A stretch of DNA of 17,805 nucleotides, taken from Vulcanisaeta distributa JCM 11213. Lineage in GTDB: Archaea; Thermoproteota; Thermoprotei; Thermoproteales; Thermocladiaceae. Position 1 is the first letter of the stretch. Every line of letters starts with the position of its first letter. Both the position numbers and the translations under genes were made by a program. The stretch is from NCBI GenBank assembly GCA_001316125.1, contig BBCS01000020.1:1-17805 (forward strand). Direction: 5' to 3'. Below the pieces are notes generated by a model. That model ran no database searches. It saw nothing but the letters and a program-made list of their open reading frames with translations, and had not been told where the DNA came from. Shown here piece by piece: positions 1-8,143 of the stretch.

Positions 1-128
1 TCTGTACTGGGGGGGTGGAGGCGGTGGCATTGTGGCGGTGGGGGGGGTGGTGGGGGGGATGGATACGCTGGGTACTGCTGGTAAGGCGGTCTCCTGGTTT
101 GTTTCTCTTCTGGTTTCTTCTCGCTCAT
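1..128 (-). CDS. Proline-rich protein, N-terminal part (runs out of window)
   Basis: Reading leftward from an ATG at 126-128, the protein starts MSEKKPEEKQTRRPPYQQYP and then becomes almost pure proline, through C-runs at 52-58 (7), 40-47 (8) and 9-15 (7). The basic, charged start followed by a Pro/Gln/Tyr-rich stretch suggests a disordered N-terminal tail; no domain is visible because the gene leaves the window. The frame past the C8 run is uncertain: one frame continues with Pro and a Gln-Tyr pair, another gives His/Cys-rich text, so the run length may be wrong. It is divergent from the topoisomerase, with a palindromic A/T box about 32 nt upstream of its ATG. I do not recognise the family. 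Confidence 0.5.
   Translation of the reverse strand, partial: MSEKKPEEKQTRRPPYQQYPAYPSPPPPPPPPQCHRLHPPST
40..47. repeat. G8 run within a cluster of three long G runs
   Basis: Positions 9-15, 40-47 and 52-58 are runs of 7, 8 and 7 G in 60 nt, encoding the poly-proline part of the minus-strand protein. This is the densest cluster of long G/C runs in the window and the place where the reading frame is least certain. Confidence 0.6.
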
Positions 129-152
129 TTTACAACACCATTTGTTGCTATG

Positions 153-168
153 CTTATTAATTAATAAG
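153..168. promoter_or_regulatory. Palindromic A/T-box in divergent promoter
   Basis: CTTATTAATTAATAAG is a perfect 16-bp palindrome lying between the proline-rich gene (-) and the topoisomerase gene (+). Its centre is about 32 nt from the minus-strand ATG, close to the usual archaeal TATA distance for a leaderless mRNA. For the plus strand, the overlapping A/T stretch at about 167-178 is better placed for an ATG at 206. The promoter role is inferred from position and composition only. Confidence 0.45.
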
Positions 169-205
169 TTAATAAATGTTTCGAAAAAGAGTTGGTGTTG
201 AGTTA

Positions 206-2067
206 ATGATTATTGACTCACTAGTGGTTGCCGAGAAGGATTCCGTAGCTAGGGCCATTGCCAAGTACCTAGCCCAGGGTAGCATAAGTATTAAGAAGGT
301 TTATGGTGTTAAGTCGTACTGGTTCACAAGGGGCGGTAAGCAGTGGGTTAGTATTGGTCTTAGGGGCCATATAATGGATGTTGATTTTCCCGAGGAACTG
401 AATAAGTGGCACTCAGTAGAGCCGTCAAAGCTATTCGATGTAGAGCCAATACTTGTGATTAGGGGGGGACACCATAAGTTACGTAAGGGCGTTATCACGC
501 TTGGGGGCGAGCGCTAATGTTGTTTACTTAGCCTTAGACGCAGATTCTGAGGGTGAGGCTATAGCCTATGAGGCAATGTTAGTAATAAGAAATGTAAACC
601 CAAGGGCAGTATTCAAGAGGGTTTTGTTTTCGGCAGTGACTAGGAGTGACATTATCGAGGCCTTCGACTCACCGACGAGCTTAAACCCTGGGCTCGCCAA
701 GAGAGTCTTCACTAGGATGATCCTAGACCTGACCCTAGGCGCTGTATTCACGAGAGCATTAACCCTAAGTGTTGAGAAGGCTGATAGGAATGCGTTGGCA
801 AGGGGTAGCTTCCTTAGTTATGGCCCATGCCAAACACCCGTACTTAACCTGGTTGTTCAGAGGGCGCTTGAGAGGGAGAACTTCAAGCCGGAGAAGTACT
901 GCACGCTTCATATTATGGTTGATGTTAATGGCGTAAGAATAACACTTAATCATGATGGTACCTTTAAGGATAGGCAGGAGGCGGAGAAGGTATTAAGCCT
1001 AGTAAGGGGTAAGGCTAAGGCTATGGTTGTAATCGCCAATTATAGGGAGGATTTCATAGAACCACCGATTCCGTTAGATACCGTAGAGCTTGAGAGAAGG
1101 GCTAGTAGGTTCCTTAACATTAGGCCCAAGGCAGCCCTCGATATCGCAGAGGAGTTGTATAGGCATGGATACATCTCATACCCCCAGGACCGAGACCACC
1201 ATTTACCCACCAACATTAAGCCTTAAGCAGGTACTCCTTGAACTCACCCATGGTGAACATGGTGATTATGCCAAGGCGTTACTGGGCATGAGTATTAAGC
1301 CAACACGTGGTGATAGCAATGATGGAGCACACCCACCAATATACCCAACAAGGGGCGCCACAAGGCAGGAAATCCTCAGATACTTTAAGAACGAGAGGTA
1401 CTGGAAAATCTATGACTTAGTGGTTAGGCACTTTCTAGCCACGTTGAGCCCTCCTGCACGTGTTGAGAGGCAGAAAATAGTTGTTGAGGTTTCTGGACAT
1501 AAATTTAGTGCAGATGGTTTAAAGATAATCGATAAAGGTTACTTAACCATATACCCATTTGAAAGCCCCCCCGGCGAGAAGGTATTACCCAGGGTGAGGG
1601 TTAGTGATGAATTAAGCATTGTTAAGGCTTGGATTGAGGAGAGGGAGACCGAGCCGCCGCCATACCTATCAGAGTCAGAATTGCTCAGGTTAATGAAGAA
1701 GTACGGTATTGGCACCGATGCCACAATGCAGGATCACATACATACCAATGTTATTCGTGGATACTTCAAGATTAGGAATAAGCAATGCATACCGACACCC
1801 TTAGGTAAAGCCGTAATAAGCGTACTCAGTAAGACTGGTAATGAACTTATTGATCCATTATTTAGGTCACGCATGGAGAAGGCCCTTATGGAAATAACAA
1901 GCGGCTCATTAAAGCCTGGTGATGTATTATTTACGTTTAAAAGCGAGGCTAGGAAGATTTATGAGAAGTTCATAAATAGGCAGAGGGAGGTTGCCATGGA
2001 ACTCATAAAGGCATTGAAGGACTCATTAAATAAGGGCAATAAAGGCACGGGCAGTAAAACCTCATAA
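206..2067 (+). CDS. topA: DNA topoisomerase type IA (frame broken twice)
   Basis: Type IA topoisomerase, which relaxes DNA by passing strands through a tyrosine-linked single-strand break. About 620 aa once rejoined. The N-terminal TOPRIM domain has the catalytic Glu in LVVAEKDSVARAIAKYLA and the acidic triad in LALDADSEGEAIAYE. The active-site Tyr is in GYISYPRTETTIYPP, followed by AHPPIYPT and the late GIGTDAT motif. No C-terminal zinc fingers are visible. Two frame changes interrupt it. At the G7 run 462-468, the downstream frame reads back as YVRALSRLGASANVVYLALD, which suits the family. At the C5 run 1181-1185, one C fewer gives the YPRTE motif. The G7 needs a length that is a multiple of three. 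Start: ATG 206 begins right at the TOPRIM strand; ATG 176 would add ten residues. A further C7 at 1566-1572 adds a Pro in frame. Confidence 0.88.
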
Positions 2068-2101
2068 CGCTTTAATTTAAGTACCATAATCATAATGAAT
2101 A

Positions 2102-2781
2102 ATGAGTAGCCGCATTACCGAACTTCTCAGGAGTCAATCAGATGATGTTTGGCGTAGAATAATTAATCATCCATTCGTCACCGAATTATTTAGCGGCTCA
2201 TTACCACTCGATAAATTCAGGTTCTACATCATTCAGGACTATAATTACCTAATAACACTAACAAGGTGCCAAGCACTAATTGCATCTAAGTTCGAGAACC
2301 CCCCCACAGCAATGAGGAAGGTACTTGAGCTGGCGTTAGCTGATGTAACTACTGAACTTGAGAATTATAATAAATTACTTAATTACCTTGGTTTAAATAT
2401 CGATGAAGTTATTAAAGCGCGTCCAAGCCCCCCCACAAACGTTGCATACATGAACTTCCTACTAACCACATGCGCCCTAGGTAGTCCATACGAGGGCTTG
2501 GTGGCGATACTGCCGTGCTATTGGACATACCTAGAAATCGCCAGGCACTACGCCGATAAGCTAAGTGGAAATCCCATTAAGGTTTATAGGGATTGGGCCT
2601 CGGTCTACTTAACCCCCCCGGAGTATGAGGTATTGTTGATGGACTTAGGTCCATTGTTGACGGGGTTAGTGACTACTTAATGAGGGACTTCAATAAGTTA
2701 CTAAGCATATTTAGGCAGGCGAGCGTGTATGAGTATTTGTTCTGGGATATGGCATATAGGCAGGAACAATGGGTGTTTTAA
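2102..2781 (+). CDS. tenA: TenA-family thiaminase II / aminopyrimidine aminohydrolase (frame broken near 3' end)
   Basis: TenA proteins hydrolyse damaged thiamin pyrimidines to recycle them into thiamin synthesis. The helical fold is recognisable from HPFVTELFSGSLPLDKFRFY followed by IIQDYNYL, then PSPxTNVAYMNFLL, and LPCYWTYLEIA, whose Cys matches the catalytic Cys of thiaminase II. The original frame stops at 2680. Moving one base at about 2630-2638 continues it as DGLRSIVDGVSDYLMRDFN and ends in YEYLFWDMAYRQEQWVF, the usual TenA C-terminus carrying the catalytic Glu, with the stop at 2779-2781. That gives about 226 aa, normal for the family. C7 runs at 2299, 2428 and 2613 each give a Pro-Pro where one Pro is expected. 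An A/T box TTAATTTA (about 2074-2081) sits about 25 nt before the ATG, so the transcript is probably leaderless. Confidence 0.82.
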
Positions 2782-2804
2782 CATTAACATATGCTAATGT
2801 GAAT

Positions 2805-3600
2805 CTATCTTGGCATGTTTGATAAGTGGCGTGCTGCTGGTAGTATTGTTGTTCCTGCGTCTATTATGAATACCTGCCCCCCCGTTATGTTCCTTGCGGA
2901 GTCGCTCACTAGGAAAGCCACTAGGTCAGCGACCTCCTCAGGTTCAATAATCCTCCAGTGAGAGTCCCAGTCCTGACCCAATCCTCTTCCTTGGCATTAA
3001 GAACCTGAAGTAGGCTCATACCCATCTTAGTCCTTACGAGGCCAGGGGGGGCTATTGCATTGACGGTTATGCCGTAGGGCGCCAACTCGGCGGCTAAGGC
3101 TTCGTGAACCCTATCAGGGCTGCCTTAGCCGTTGCGTAGGGCACGTTGTATGCTGCGCCCATTATGCCCTCTATTGAACTCATGTTTATGACCCTACCCC
3201 CCCAATTATTCCTGATCATGTAGGGTACCGCGAATTTAGTCAATAGGTAAGCAGACTTCAGATTCGTGTTTATTATCTTATCCCATAAACCCTCATCAAC
3301 GTCCACAAAGGGTCTCATTATGCCCAAGCCAGCATTATTAACTACAACATCAACCGAACCCCCCCACCGCTTAACAGCCTCATCAACCAGCGCCTTTGCA
3401 CCGTCAGCCGTGGCCACATCAGCCTTAACCATGATGGCCTCACCACCAACACTCTTAATTAACCTCATGGTCTCCTCACCCTCCTCATCATGCCTCTTAT
3501 AATTAACAACAACGCGAAAGCCATCCTTAGCCAACCTAACCGCAATAGCCCTACCAATGCCACGGCCAGAACCACTAACAATAGCAACCCTACCAACCAT
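2805..3600 (-). CDS. Short-chain dehydrogenase/reductase (frame broken twice)
   Basis: Classical SDR, an NAD(P)-dependent oxidoreductase with a Rossmann fold; the substrate cannot be told. Visible motifs are the cofactor glycines GSGRGIGRA, NNAG, the catalytic Ser in INMSS, and YATAK (Tyr and Lys). The given frame stops at 3094 after GFTKP. Restoring one base near 3099 gives GFTKALAAELAPYGITVNAI, and a second correction near 2971-2975 gives PEEVADLVAFLVSDSARNIT, ending at TAG 2805. The whole protein is then about 264 aa, the family length. Four G/C7 runs (2877, 3045, 3197, 3359) each add a residue. Two fall in near-universal SDR motifs, giving APPG for APG and TGGQ for TGQ. ATG 3600 is preferred over 3618 because CTTAATTT lies about 28 nt upstream of it. 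Confidence 0.85.
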
Positions 3601-3624
3601 ACCAAACAAAAACAACATAAAGGC

Positions 3625-3632
3625 AAATTAAG
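3625..3632 (-). promoter_or_regulatory. Putative TATA box for the SDR gene
   Basis: On the minus strand this reads CTTAATTT, centred about 28 nt before ATG 3600, the usual position for a leaderless crenarchaeal promoter. The rest of 3633-3691 is very A/T-rich, with TATAAATATATAA-like text, and lies just past the stop of the upstream radical SAM gene. It may also act in termination. Inferred from position and composition. Confidence 0.35.
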
Positions 3633-3691
3633 TATTTTACCCAAATTAACTTAATTTATAAATATATAACTAATATAGTAATATATAAATT

Positions 3692-4800
3692 TTAAGCAAG
3701 CCTACCAATATATATGTTGTCGCCATTCTCGATAATTTTAACCCTAACCTGATTCCCAATGAGTATCCTCTCCATGTGAGGGTCAGCCACCACTGTGATG
3801 ACTCTATCATATATAGCGGTGTTTCTCAGTGGTAATATTACGCCTAGAAACTCACCTCTAATTATACCCCTGCTGATTATCTTAACCTTAACCTCCTCAT
3901 TGATATTATAGGGCTTTGGCAATTTAGGGGGGGCTTTATGTATGTTTAGTTCTTCATTAGTAGCAGTCAATTTAACACCTAACTCACTCTCCAGCTTCTT
4001 GATTCTCTCCCAGAATTCCTGCCACGTCATAACCCTAACCTTAACCTTCCTACCTCTCTTATGCGGTATGTACTTTTGAATAAGCACTGGTGGTAATTTA
4101 CCACTACCTAACCCTATCTCCCTAGCCCACTTAATAATCTCGACCATATCATTATCATTAATACTGGGTAACCAAACGGGGGGGATGCTATTACGTTAAT
4201 CCCAAGTTCAAGGGCTTGAACCACTAATTCCATAACATGATTGACGTCATACCACGGCACACCACTTATTTTCTTAGCTAACTCGGGATTTAACGTGTCG
4301 ATGCTCAGATTTATCCTATCTAAACCTGCCTGGGCTAACTCCCTGAGTTCCTCCTTAGTAAACATGTATAACCGAGTCTGCATTGACACTATTGAAACAC
4401 CATCAATTTCCTTAATGCCACGGATAAGGTATGTCAGGTAAGGATAAATGCCTGGCTCGCCCATGCCATCTATGTGAACCTCGATATCCTTCGTACCCTT
4501 AAACCTAACGACCTCCTCCAAAGCCATCAACAATGTCTCAGGATCATCTACGAACTCCGCCCACCTATTCGTTGACCTTGGACCGGCATTTACTGAGCAA
4601 TATATGCAGGATAGTGGGCATAGCGTTGTTGGTCTAACCTCAATTATGTTTGTACCCCCCCTATCAACTATGCCAAAGGCGAGTGCACCGATCTGTGGTG
4701 TACCCCTTTCTATCCTAATTACTTCCCTAGTCCTTTCAATCTCATTAATACTACCCCTCCACATACACTCAACACTTAAGTTTGTGCATTTACTAAGCAC
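3692..4800 (-). CDS. Radical SAM Fe-S protein with C-terminal TRAM-like domain (frame broken)
   Basis: Resembles the archaeal family of uncharacterised radical SAM oxidoreductases (COG2100 type). The [4Fe-4S]/SAM motif CxxxCxxC is in RPTTLCPLSCIYCSVNAGP; the glycine-rich SAM-contacting motif is IDGMGEPGIYP. The C-terminal 70-80 residues (from about PKPYNINEEVKVKIISRG) look like a small beta-barrel of TRAM type, which binds RNA in related methylthiotransferases. The frame changes at the run 4178-4184. With C5 instead of C7 on the coding strand it reads ASPVWLPSINDNDMVEIIKW, as expected after the barrel strand. C7 at 4655 turns DRGTN into DRGGTN, and G7 at 3927 adds a Pro. Start: GTG 4800, favoured by a TTTTAAAA box about 24 nt upstream; ATG 4764 is the fallback. 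The substrate is unknown. Confidence 0.75.
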
Positions 4801-4819
4801 TATGGTTTACCAAAATAGG

Positions 4820-4827
4820 TTTTAAAA
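4820..4827. promoter_or_regulatory. Shared palindromic TATA-like box (radical SAM gene / HTH gene)
   Basis: TTTTAAAA reads the same on both strands. Its centre is about 24 nt from GTG 4800 (-) and about 32 nt from ATG 4856 (+). One box could serve both leaderless divergent genes. Inferred from spacing. Confidence 0.45.
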
Positions 4828-4855
4828 TCAGAGGTTACATATTTGTGCACGTAAG

Positions 4856-5532
4856 ATGATTAGAATAAACATGGCATCGATAGGACTGGATATGTTTAAG
4901 ATTAATGTAAAGTCAGTAGCCGTTTTGCCCATTGAGTCCTTTGACGCTTTATTGAGTAATAATGTTAGGATAAGCATAATGGATATACTCAGTAGAGGCC
5001 CCATGACCGTTACGTCACTAGCAGGAGCTTGGCATGCTAAAGGGTGTTGTTCATAGGCATGTGAAGACCCTTGAGGACTTTGGCTGGATTAGGCAGTTAA
5101 ATAATGATGAGGTAAGAGTCATGGGATTAAGTAGGGAGCTAATAGGATTTACTACATACCAACTGCCATGGTTTACCTAGGTTTAAACTTGAGACGAACG
5201 ACCACGGCATGAAGATAATAATACCAACAAACTACGGCGCATTCATAGATGTTAGGGGGGGTCACAAATTTATTATCTTAACACCGACATTCTCGAACCA
5301 CGATTGCAAAAATACATGCCCATCACATGATGCATGCCTCGACTGGATTAAGAGGGTTGGGAAGCAGTTTCACATAGGTATTGATTATGATGATGCAAGT
5401 AGGGCATTAATGTACCTCTATACGCAGTTAATACTTAAGGAGTTTAGGATAAACATGGTTAACAATGTCATAATGCTTGATAGTCCACGCCTAAACTCAA
5501 TCTTCATAAAGCACTCAAACCTTGCCCTTTAA
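4856..5532 (+). CDS. Winged-helix transcriptional regulator-like protein (frame broken twice)
   Basis: The N-terminal third is a winged helix-turn-helix: ISIMDILSRGPMTVTSLAEL, then GMLKGVVHRHVKTLEDFGWI as the recognition helix and wing. This reading needs one G fewer at about 5024-5025. A second change, one T fewer at 5172-5174, joins QLPW to LPRFKLETNDHG and the open frame that starts formally at ATG 5209. Rejoined length is about 225 aa. The C-terminal half carries SNHDCKNTCPSHDAC, a tight Cys/His cluster that could bind a metal; that is inference. G7 at 5255-5261 gives VRGGHK where VRGHK is likely. It is divergent from the radical SAM gene and its 3' end overlaps the convergent gene at 5515 by 18 nt. 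The target and ligand are unknown. Confidence 0.6.
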
Positions 5533-6252
5533 TACAACGAGGTATTTACTGAAGCCCAAGACCTTACTTAATTCATACCACTTATCAAGTGATGGGAAGT
5601 ATCGATTAATCACGATAGAGTTAACATCATTAATAAGCAATGCGACAGTACTACCGTCATTAAAGACCTCAGTTACAAAACCACATCTATCAAAGACTAA
5701 CCTCCACTGCCTAATGGAGAACTCATTTATGCAATTATCCTGGAATTGCGAAATTAGCATTCTCTCAATACCAAATACCTGGATCTCATGATTAGCGTCA
5801 GAATACAGTAACTTACCCGAAAGGTTCAGCGTCCTCATAATCCTTAGGGCGTAACTATCGGGTTTAACCTTACGAGCCCTCAACCTCATGATTTTTACAA
5901 TCACCAATAATGCCTCGCTAGGCTTCACATGCATTCTCGTACTTAGGCCCTCCTCACTCCACGAAACATCTACATCGCACTCCATATCAGTAATTACTAA
6001 GTATAATCCCTTCACGTAATCATTACTCCTTACCAAGTATCTTCCATATATAACCCCCCCGCTACATGGTGTATGAAGTATGACTTTAGTACCGTATAAT
6101 TGAACATCCTCATTATTAAAGTGATAATACTCACCCTTAGTTAATGCTGCGGCATCCTCCCTCGGTATTACGTACATCGTTAAACCCGCCTTATCAAAGC
6201 TTACTCTGAAATTCTTGATCAACTCCTCAATATTGATATCCTCATTACTCAT
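5515..6252 (-). CDS. Conserved-looking hypothetical protein, 245 aa
   Basis: A single uninterrupted frame with ordinary amino-acid use for this window. It starts MSNEDINIEELIKNFRVSFD and ends LVVLKGKV. No signal peptide, membrane segment or motif I recognise; it looks like a soluble alpha/beta protein. Cys are scattered (TPCSGG, DMECDV, DNCINE, DRCGF) and do not form a clear metal site. The C7 at 6054-6060 gives a Gly-Gly in PCSGGVIYGR, possibly one Gly too many. It is divergent from RNase Z, with a shared A/T box, and convergent with the HTH gene. Function unknown. Confidence 0.7.
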   Translation of the reverse strand: MSNEDINIEELIKNFRVSFDKAGLTMYVIPREDAAALTKGEYYHFNNEDVQLYGTKVILHTPCSGGVIYGRYLVRSNDYVKGLYLVITDMECDVDVSWSEEGLSTRMHVKPSEALLVIVKIMRLRARKVKPDSYALRIMRTLNLSGKLLYSDANHEIQVFGIERMLISQFQDNCINEFSIRQWRLVFDRCGFVTEVFNDGSTVALLINDVNSIVINRYFPSLDKWYELSKVLGFSKYLVVLKGKV

Positions 6253-6278
6253 TTCACTTTACTAATCCAAGAAGATTC

Positions 6279-6290
6279 TTATTTAAATAA
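6279..6290. promoter_or_regulatory. Shared palindromic TATA-like box (5515-6252 gene / rnz)
   Basis: TTATTTAAATAA is a perfect 12-bp palindrome centred about 25 nt before ATG 6310 (+) and about 32 nt before ATG 6252 (-). It fits a TATA box used in both directions by leaderless genes. Inferred from sequence and spacing. Confidence 0.5.
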
Positions 6291-6309
6291 ACCTAAGTTA
6301 ATCGGGTGA

Positions 6310-7236
6310 ATGTTGATAAGAATTACGTTTCTAGGGACTGGCGCTGGGATGCCAGGTAAGGACCGATACCTACCGGCTATACTAGTTGAGGATGGTTTAC
6401 GAAAAATACTACTTGATGCTGGTGAGGGTGTTCAGTACAGGCTTTTCGAGATTGGTATTAGCCCGTTAAAAATAACCCACATATTTATTACGCATTTGCA
6501 TGGCGATCATGTCTTTGGACTACCCGGGTTACTAGCAACAATGGCGATGCTTGGAAGGAAGGAGGACTTAGTAATAAGTGGTCCCTCAGGTATCGTTAAC
6601 TTTGTGAAGAGTAACATGGAGATTGTCGGTGATCCACCGTTTCATGTAAGGATTTATGAGGTTGAGCCCTCCATAGGCATTAAGGACGTCATTAATGAGG
6701 AGAATTTTAGCTTACAATGCACAATAGCAAAGCACACAGTACCTGATTGTGCATACTCTCTTAATTGGAGAACGTATGTGGGTAGATTTAACCCGGAGCG
6801 GGCTAAGGAACTGGGTGTGCCAATAACACTTTGGAAGAGACTTCATATGGGTGAGACCGTAGTACTCGATGATGGTAGAGTCGTAAAACCTGAGGATGTA
6901 GTTGAGATTAGGAGCAGTGGTTTAGTGAAGGTTGTCTATACGGGAGATACGGCACCAGCGGACTCTGTAATAGATATATCACGAGGAGCGCAGGTACTCA
7001 TTCATGAATCTACGTTCTCAGTGATTGAGGATGGAAATCTCGTTTGGAATCAGGGCCACTCAAGGTCTGTGGATGCAGCTAGGGTCGCTAAGGAGGCTGG
7101 TGTTGAGAGACTTGTATTGACACACATTAGTAATAGGTACTCCGACCCCCCCGAGTTATTGGCGGCAGAGGCATCTGAGGTATTCCCAAATGTTATAGCT
7201 GCCAGGGACTTAATGAGCCTAGTAATCACTTCGTAA
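6310..7236 (+). CDS. rnz: Ribonuclease Z (tRNA 3' endonuclease)
   Basis: tRNase Z, a metallo-beta-lactamase-fold endonuclease that cuts the 3' trailer from tRNA precursors before CCA addition. 308 aa and intact, normal for the short archaeal form. The zinc motif HLHGDHVFGLPGLL is near residue 63. Other metal ligands are at AKHTVPDCAYS, YTGDTAP and HISNRYSDP, and IHESTF is typical of the family. The substrate-binding arm region (residues about 150-200) is present, with GRFNPERAKELGVP. The only long G/C run, C7 at 7146-7152, gives SDPPELL, which is compatible with family spacing, so this run may be genuine. Leaderless, with TTATTTAAATAA about 25 nt upstream of the ATG. Confidence 0.95.
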   Translation: MLIRITFLGTGAGMPGKDRYLPAILVEDGLRKILLDAGEGVQYRLFEIGISPLKITHIFITHLHGDHVFGLPGLLATMAMLGRKEDLVISGPSGIVNFVKSNMEIVGDPPFHVRIYEVEPSIGIKDVINEENFSLQCTIAKHTVPDCAYSLNWRTYVGRFNPERAKELGVPITLWKRLHMGETVVLDDGRVVKPEDVVEIRSSGLVKVVYTGDTAPADSVIDISRGAQVLIHESTFSVIEDGNLVWNQGHSRSVDAARVAKEAGVERLVLTHISNRYSDPPELLAAEASEVFPNVIAARDLMSLVITS

Positions 7237-7303
7237 TAATGAATAGGTTGTTAATGGCTTCTAATATCATTAATGAAGGGCTTTAAGGAACCCGTTATTT
7301 TAA

Positions 7304-8082
7304 TCAACTCATTAATTCCCAATTGCCTAACACGGCGCTCACATCAATACCTGCATTAACCACGGCATTCACAGCGTTTGGACCGAGGTACTTATTGAGG
7401 ACCCACCTAAGCACCCTATTTCTATGCCTAAAGAGGAGTTTCGTCATGGATTCTAAGGCGTCTATGTCGTCATAGCAAGGCTCCTTCCTGCTCATCATTA
7501 TTAACGATGAGAAAACCTCGGGGCTTGGTAGAAGGAGTCAGGTGCGTACGTGTTTAAGATGCTCACGGAGTAATTACATTGAGTAATTACGCTTAATCTG
7601 CCATAATCATCACTACCGGGTTCACCAGTAAGTCTATTGGCGACCTCACGTTGTATCGTCAATAAAGCCCTCGAAATATCCTCCCTAATAATCCTCATTA
7701 TTAACGGTGACGTTATTGAATACGGCACATTGGAAACAAGGACATCGACCTGGGGGGGCCATGGAACCCTTAGGGCATCACCCTGGATTACAGATACATT
7801 GTTTAAGCCGCTCAATACATGCTCGGCAATCCTCACGAGTCTTCCATCAATCTCTATGGTAATTACCTGGGAAGCCACTCTGGCTAAGTAGTACGTTAGT
7901 ATGCCAATTCCCGTACCCACCTCAAGAACTTTAGAGCCACGTGGTATGTGATTAACAATATCTCTTATGACCGTTGGGTCGATAACGAAGTGCTGGCTCA
8001 ATCTCTTTATCGGCTTTAACCTATATCTCATTATTAGGCTTATTAAATCATCCCTGGTTACCGCATCGATGTCGGGTAGCAT
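7304..8082 (-). CDS. ksgA: 16S rRNA dimethyladenosine transferase KsgA/Dim1 (frame broken near 3' end)
   Basis: Dimethylates two adjacent adenines in the 3'-terminal hairpin of 16S rRNA, a late step in small-subunit assembly. The N-terminus has KRLSQHFVIDPTVI. The SAM-binding motif is KVLEVGTGIGILTYYLA, with the acidic ribose contact in ITIEID. The catalytic N-x-P-Y motif is SNVPYSITSPL. The main frame ends at 7501 with APDSFYQAPRFSHR. Restoring one C (coding strand, about 7527-7528) gives DSFYPSPEVFSSLIMMSRKE, the conserved P-x-P-x-V-x-S segment, and continues to a stop at 7304. Total about 258 aa. G7 at 7752 adds a Pro in WPPQVDVLVSN. Convergent with rnz, divergent from the HD gene. Confidence 0.88.
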
Positions 8083-8117
8083 TACTTAATTATAGCGTAT
8101 AGAATTGTGCTAAAAAC

Positions 8118-8125
8118 CTTTTAAG
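8118..8125 (+). promoter_or_regulatory. Putative TATA box for the HD-domain gene
   Basis: CTTTTAAG centred about 22 nt before ATG 8144, preceded by an A-rich stretch. Consistent with a leaderless archaeal promoter. Inferred from position and composition. Confidence 0.35.
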
Positions 8126-8143
8126 TAGGTCCTTATCGGTTTC

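Noticed and set aside
206..2067. Reverse gyrase
   Set aside because: Only the topoisomerase half is present; no helicase motifs precede the TOPRIM domain and the length (about 620 aa) is that of a simple type IA enzyme.
7146..7152. C7 in RNase Z as another inserted Pro
   Set aside because: SDPPELL keeps the usual spacing of the family's C-terminal segment, and the gene is otherwise unbroken, so this run may be genuine.
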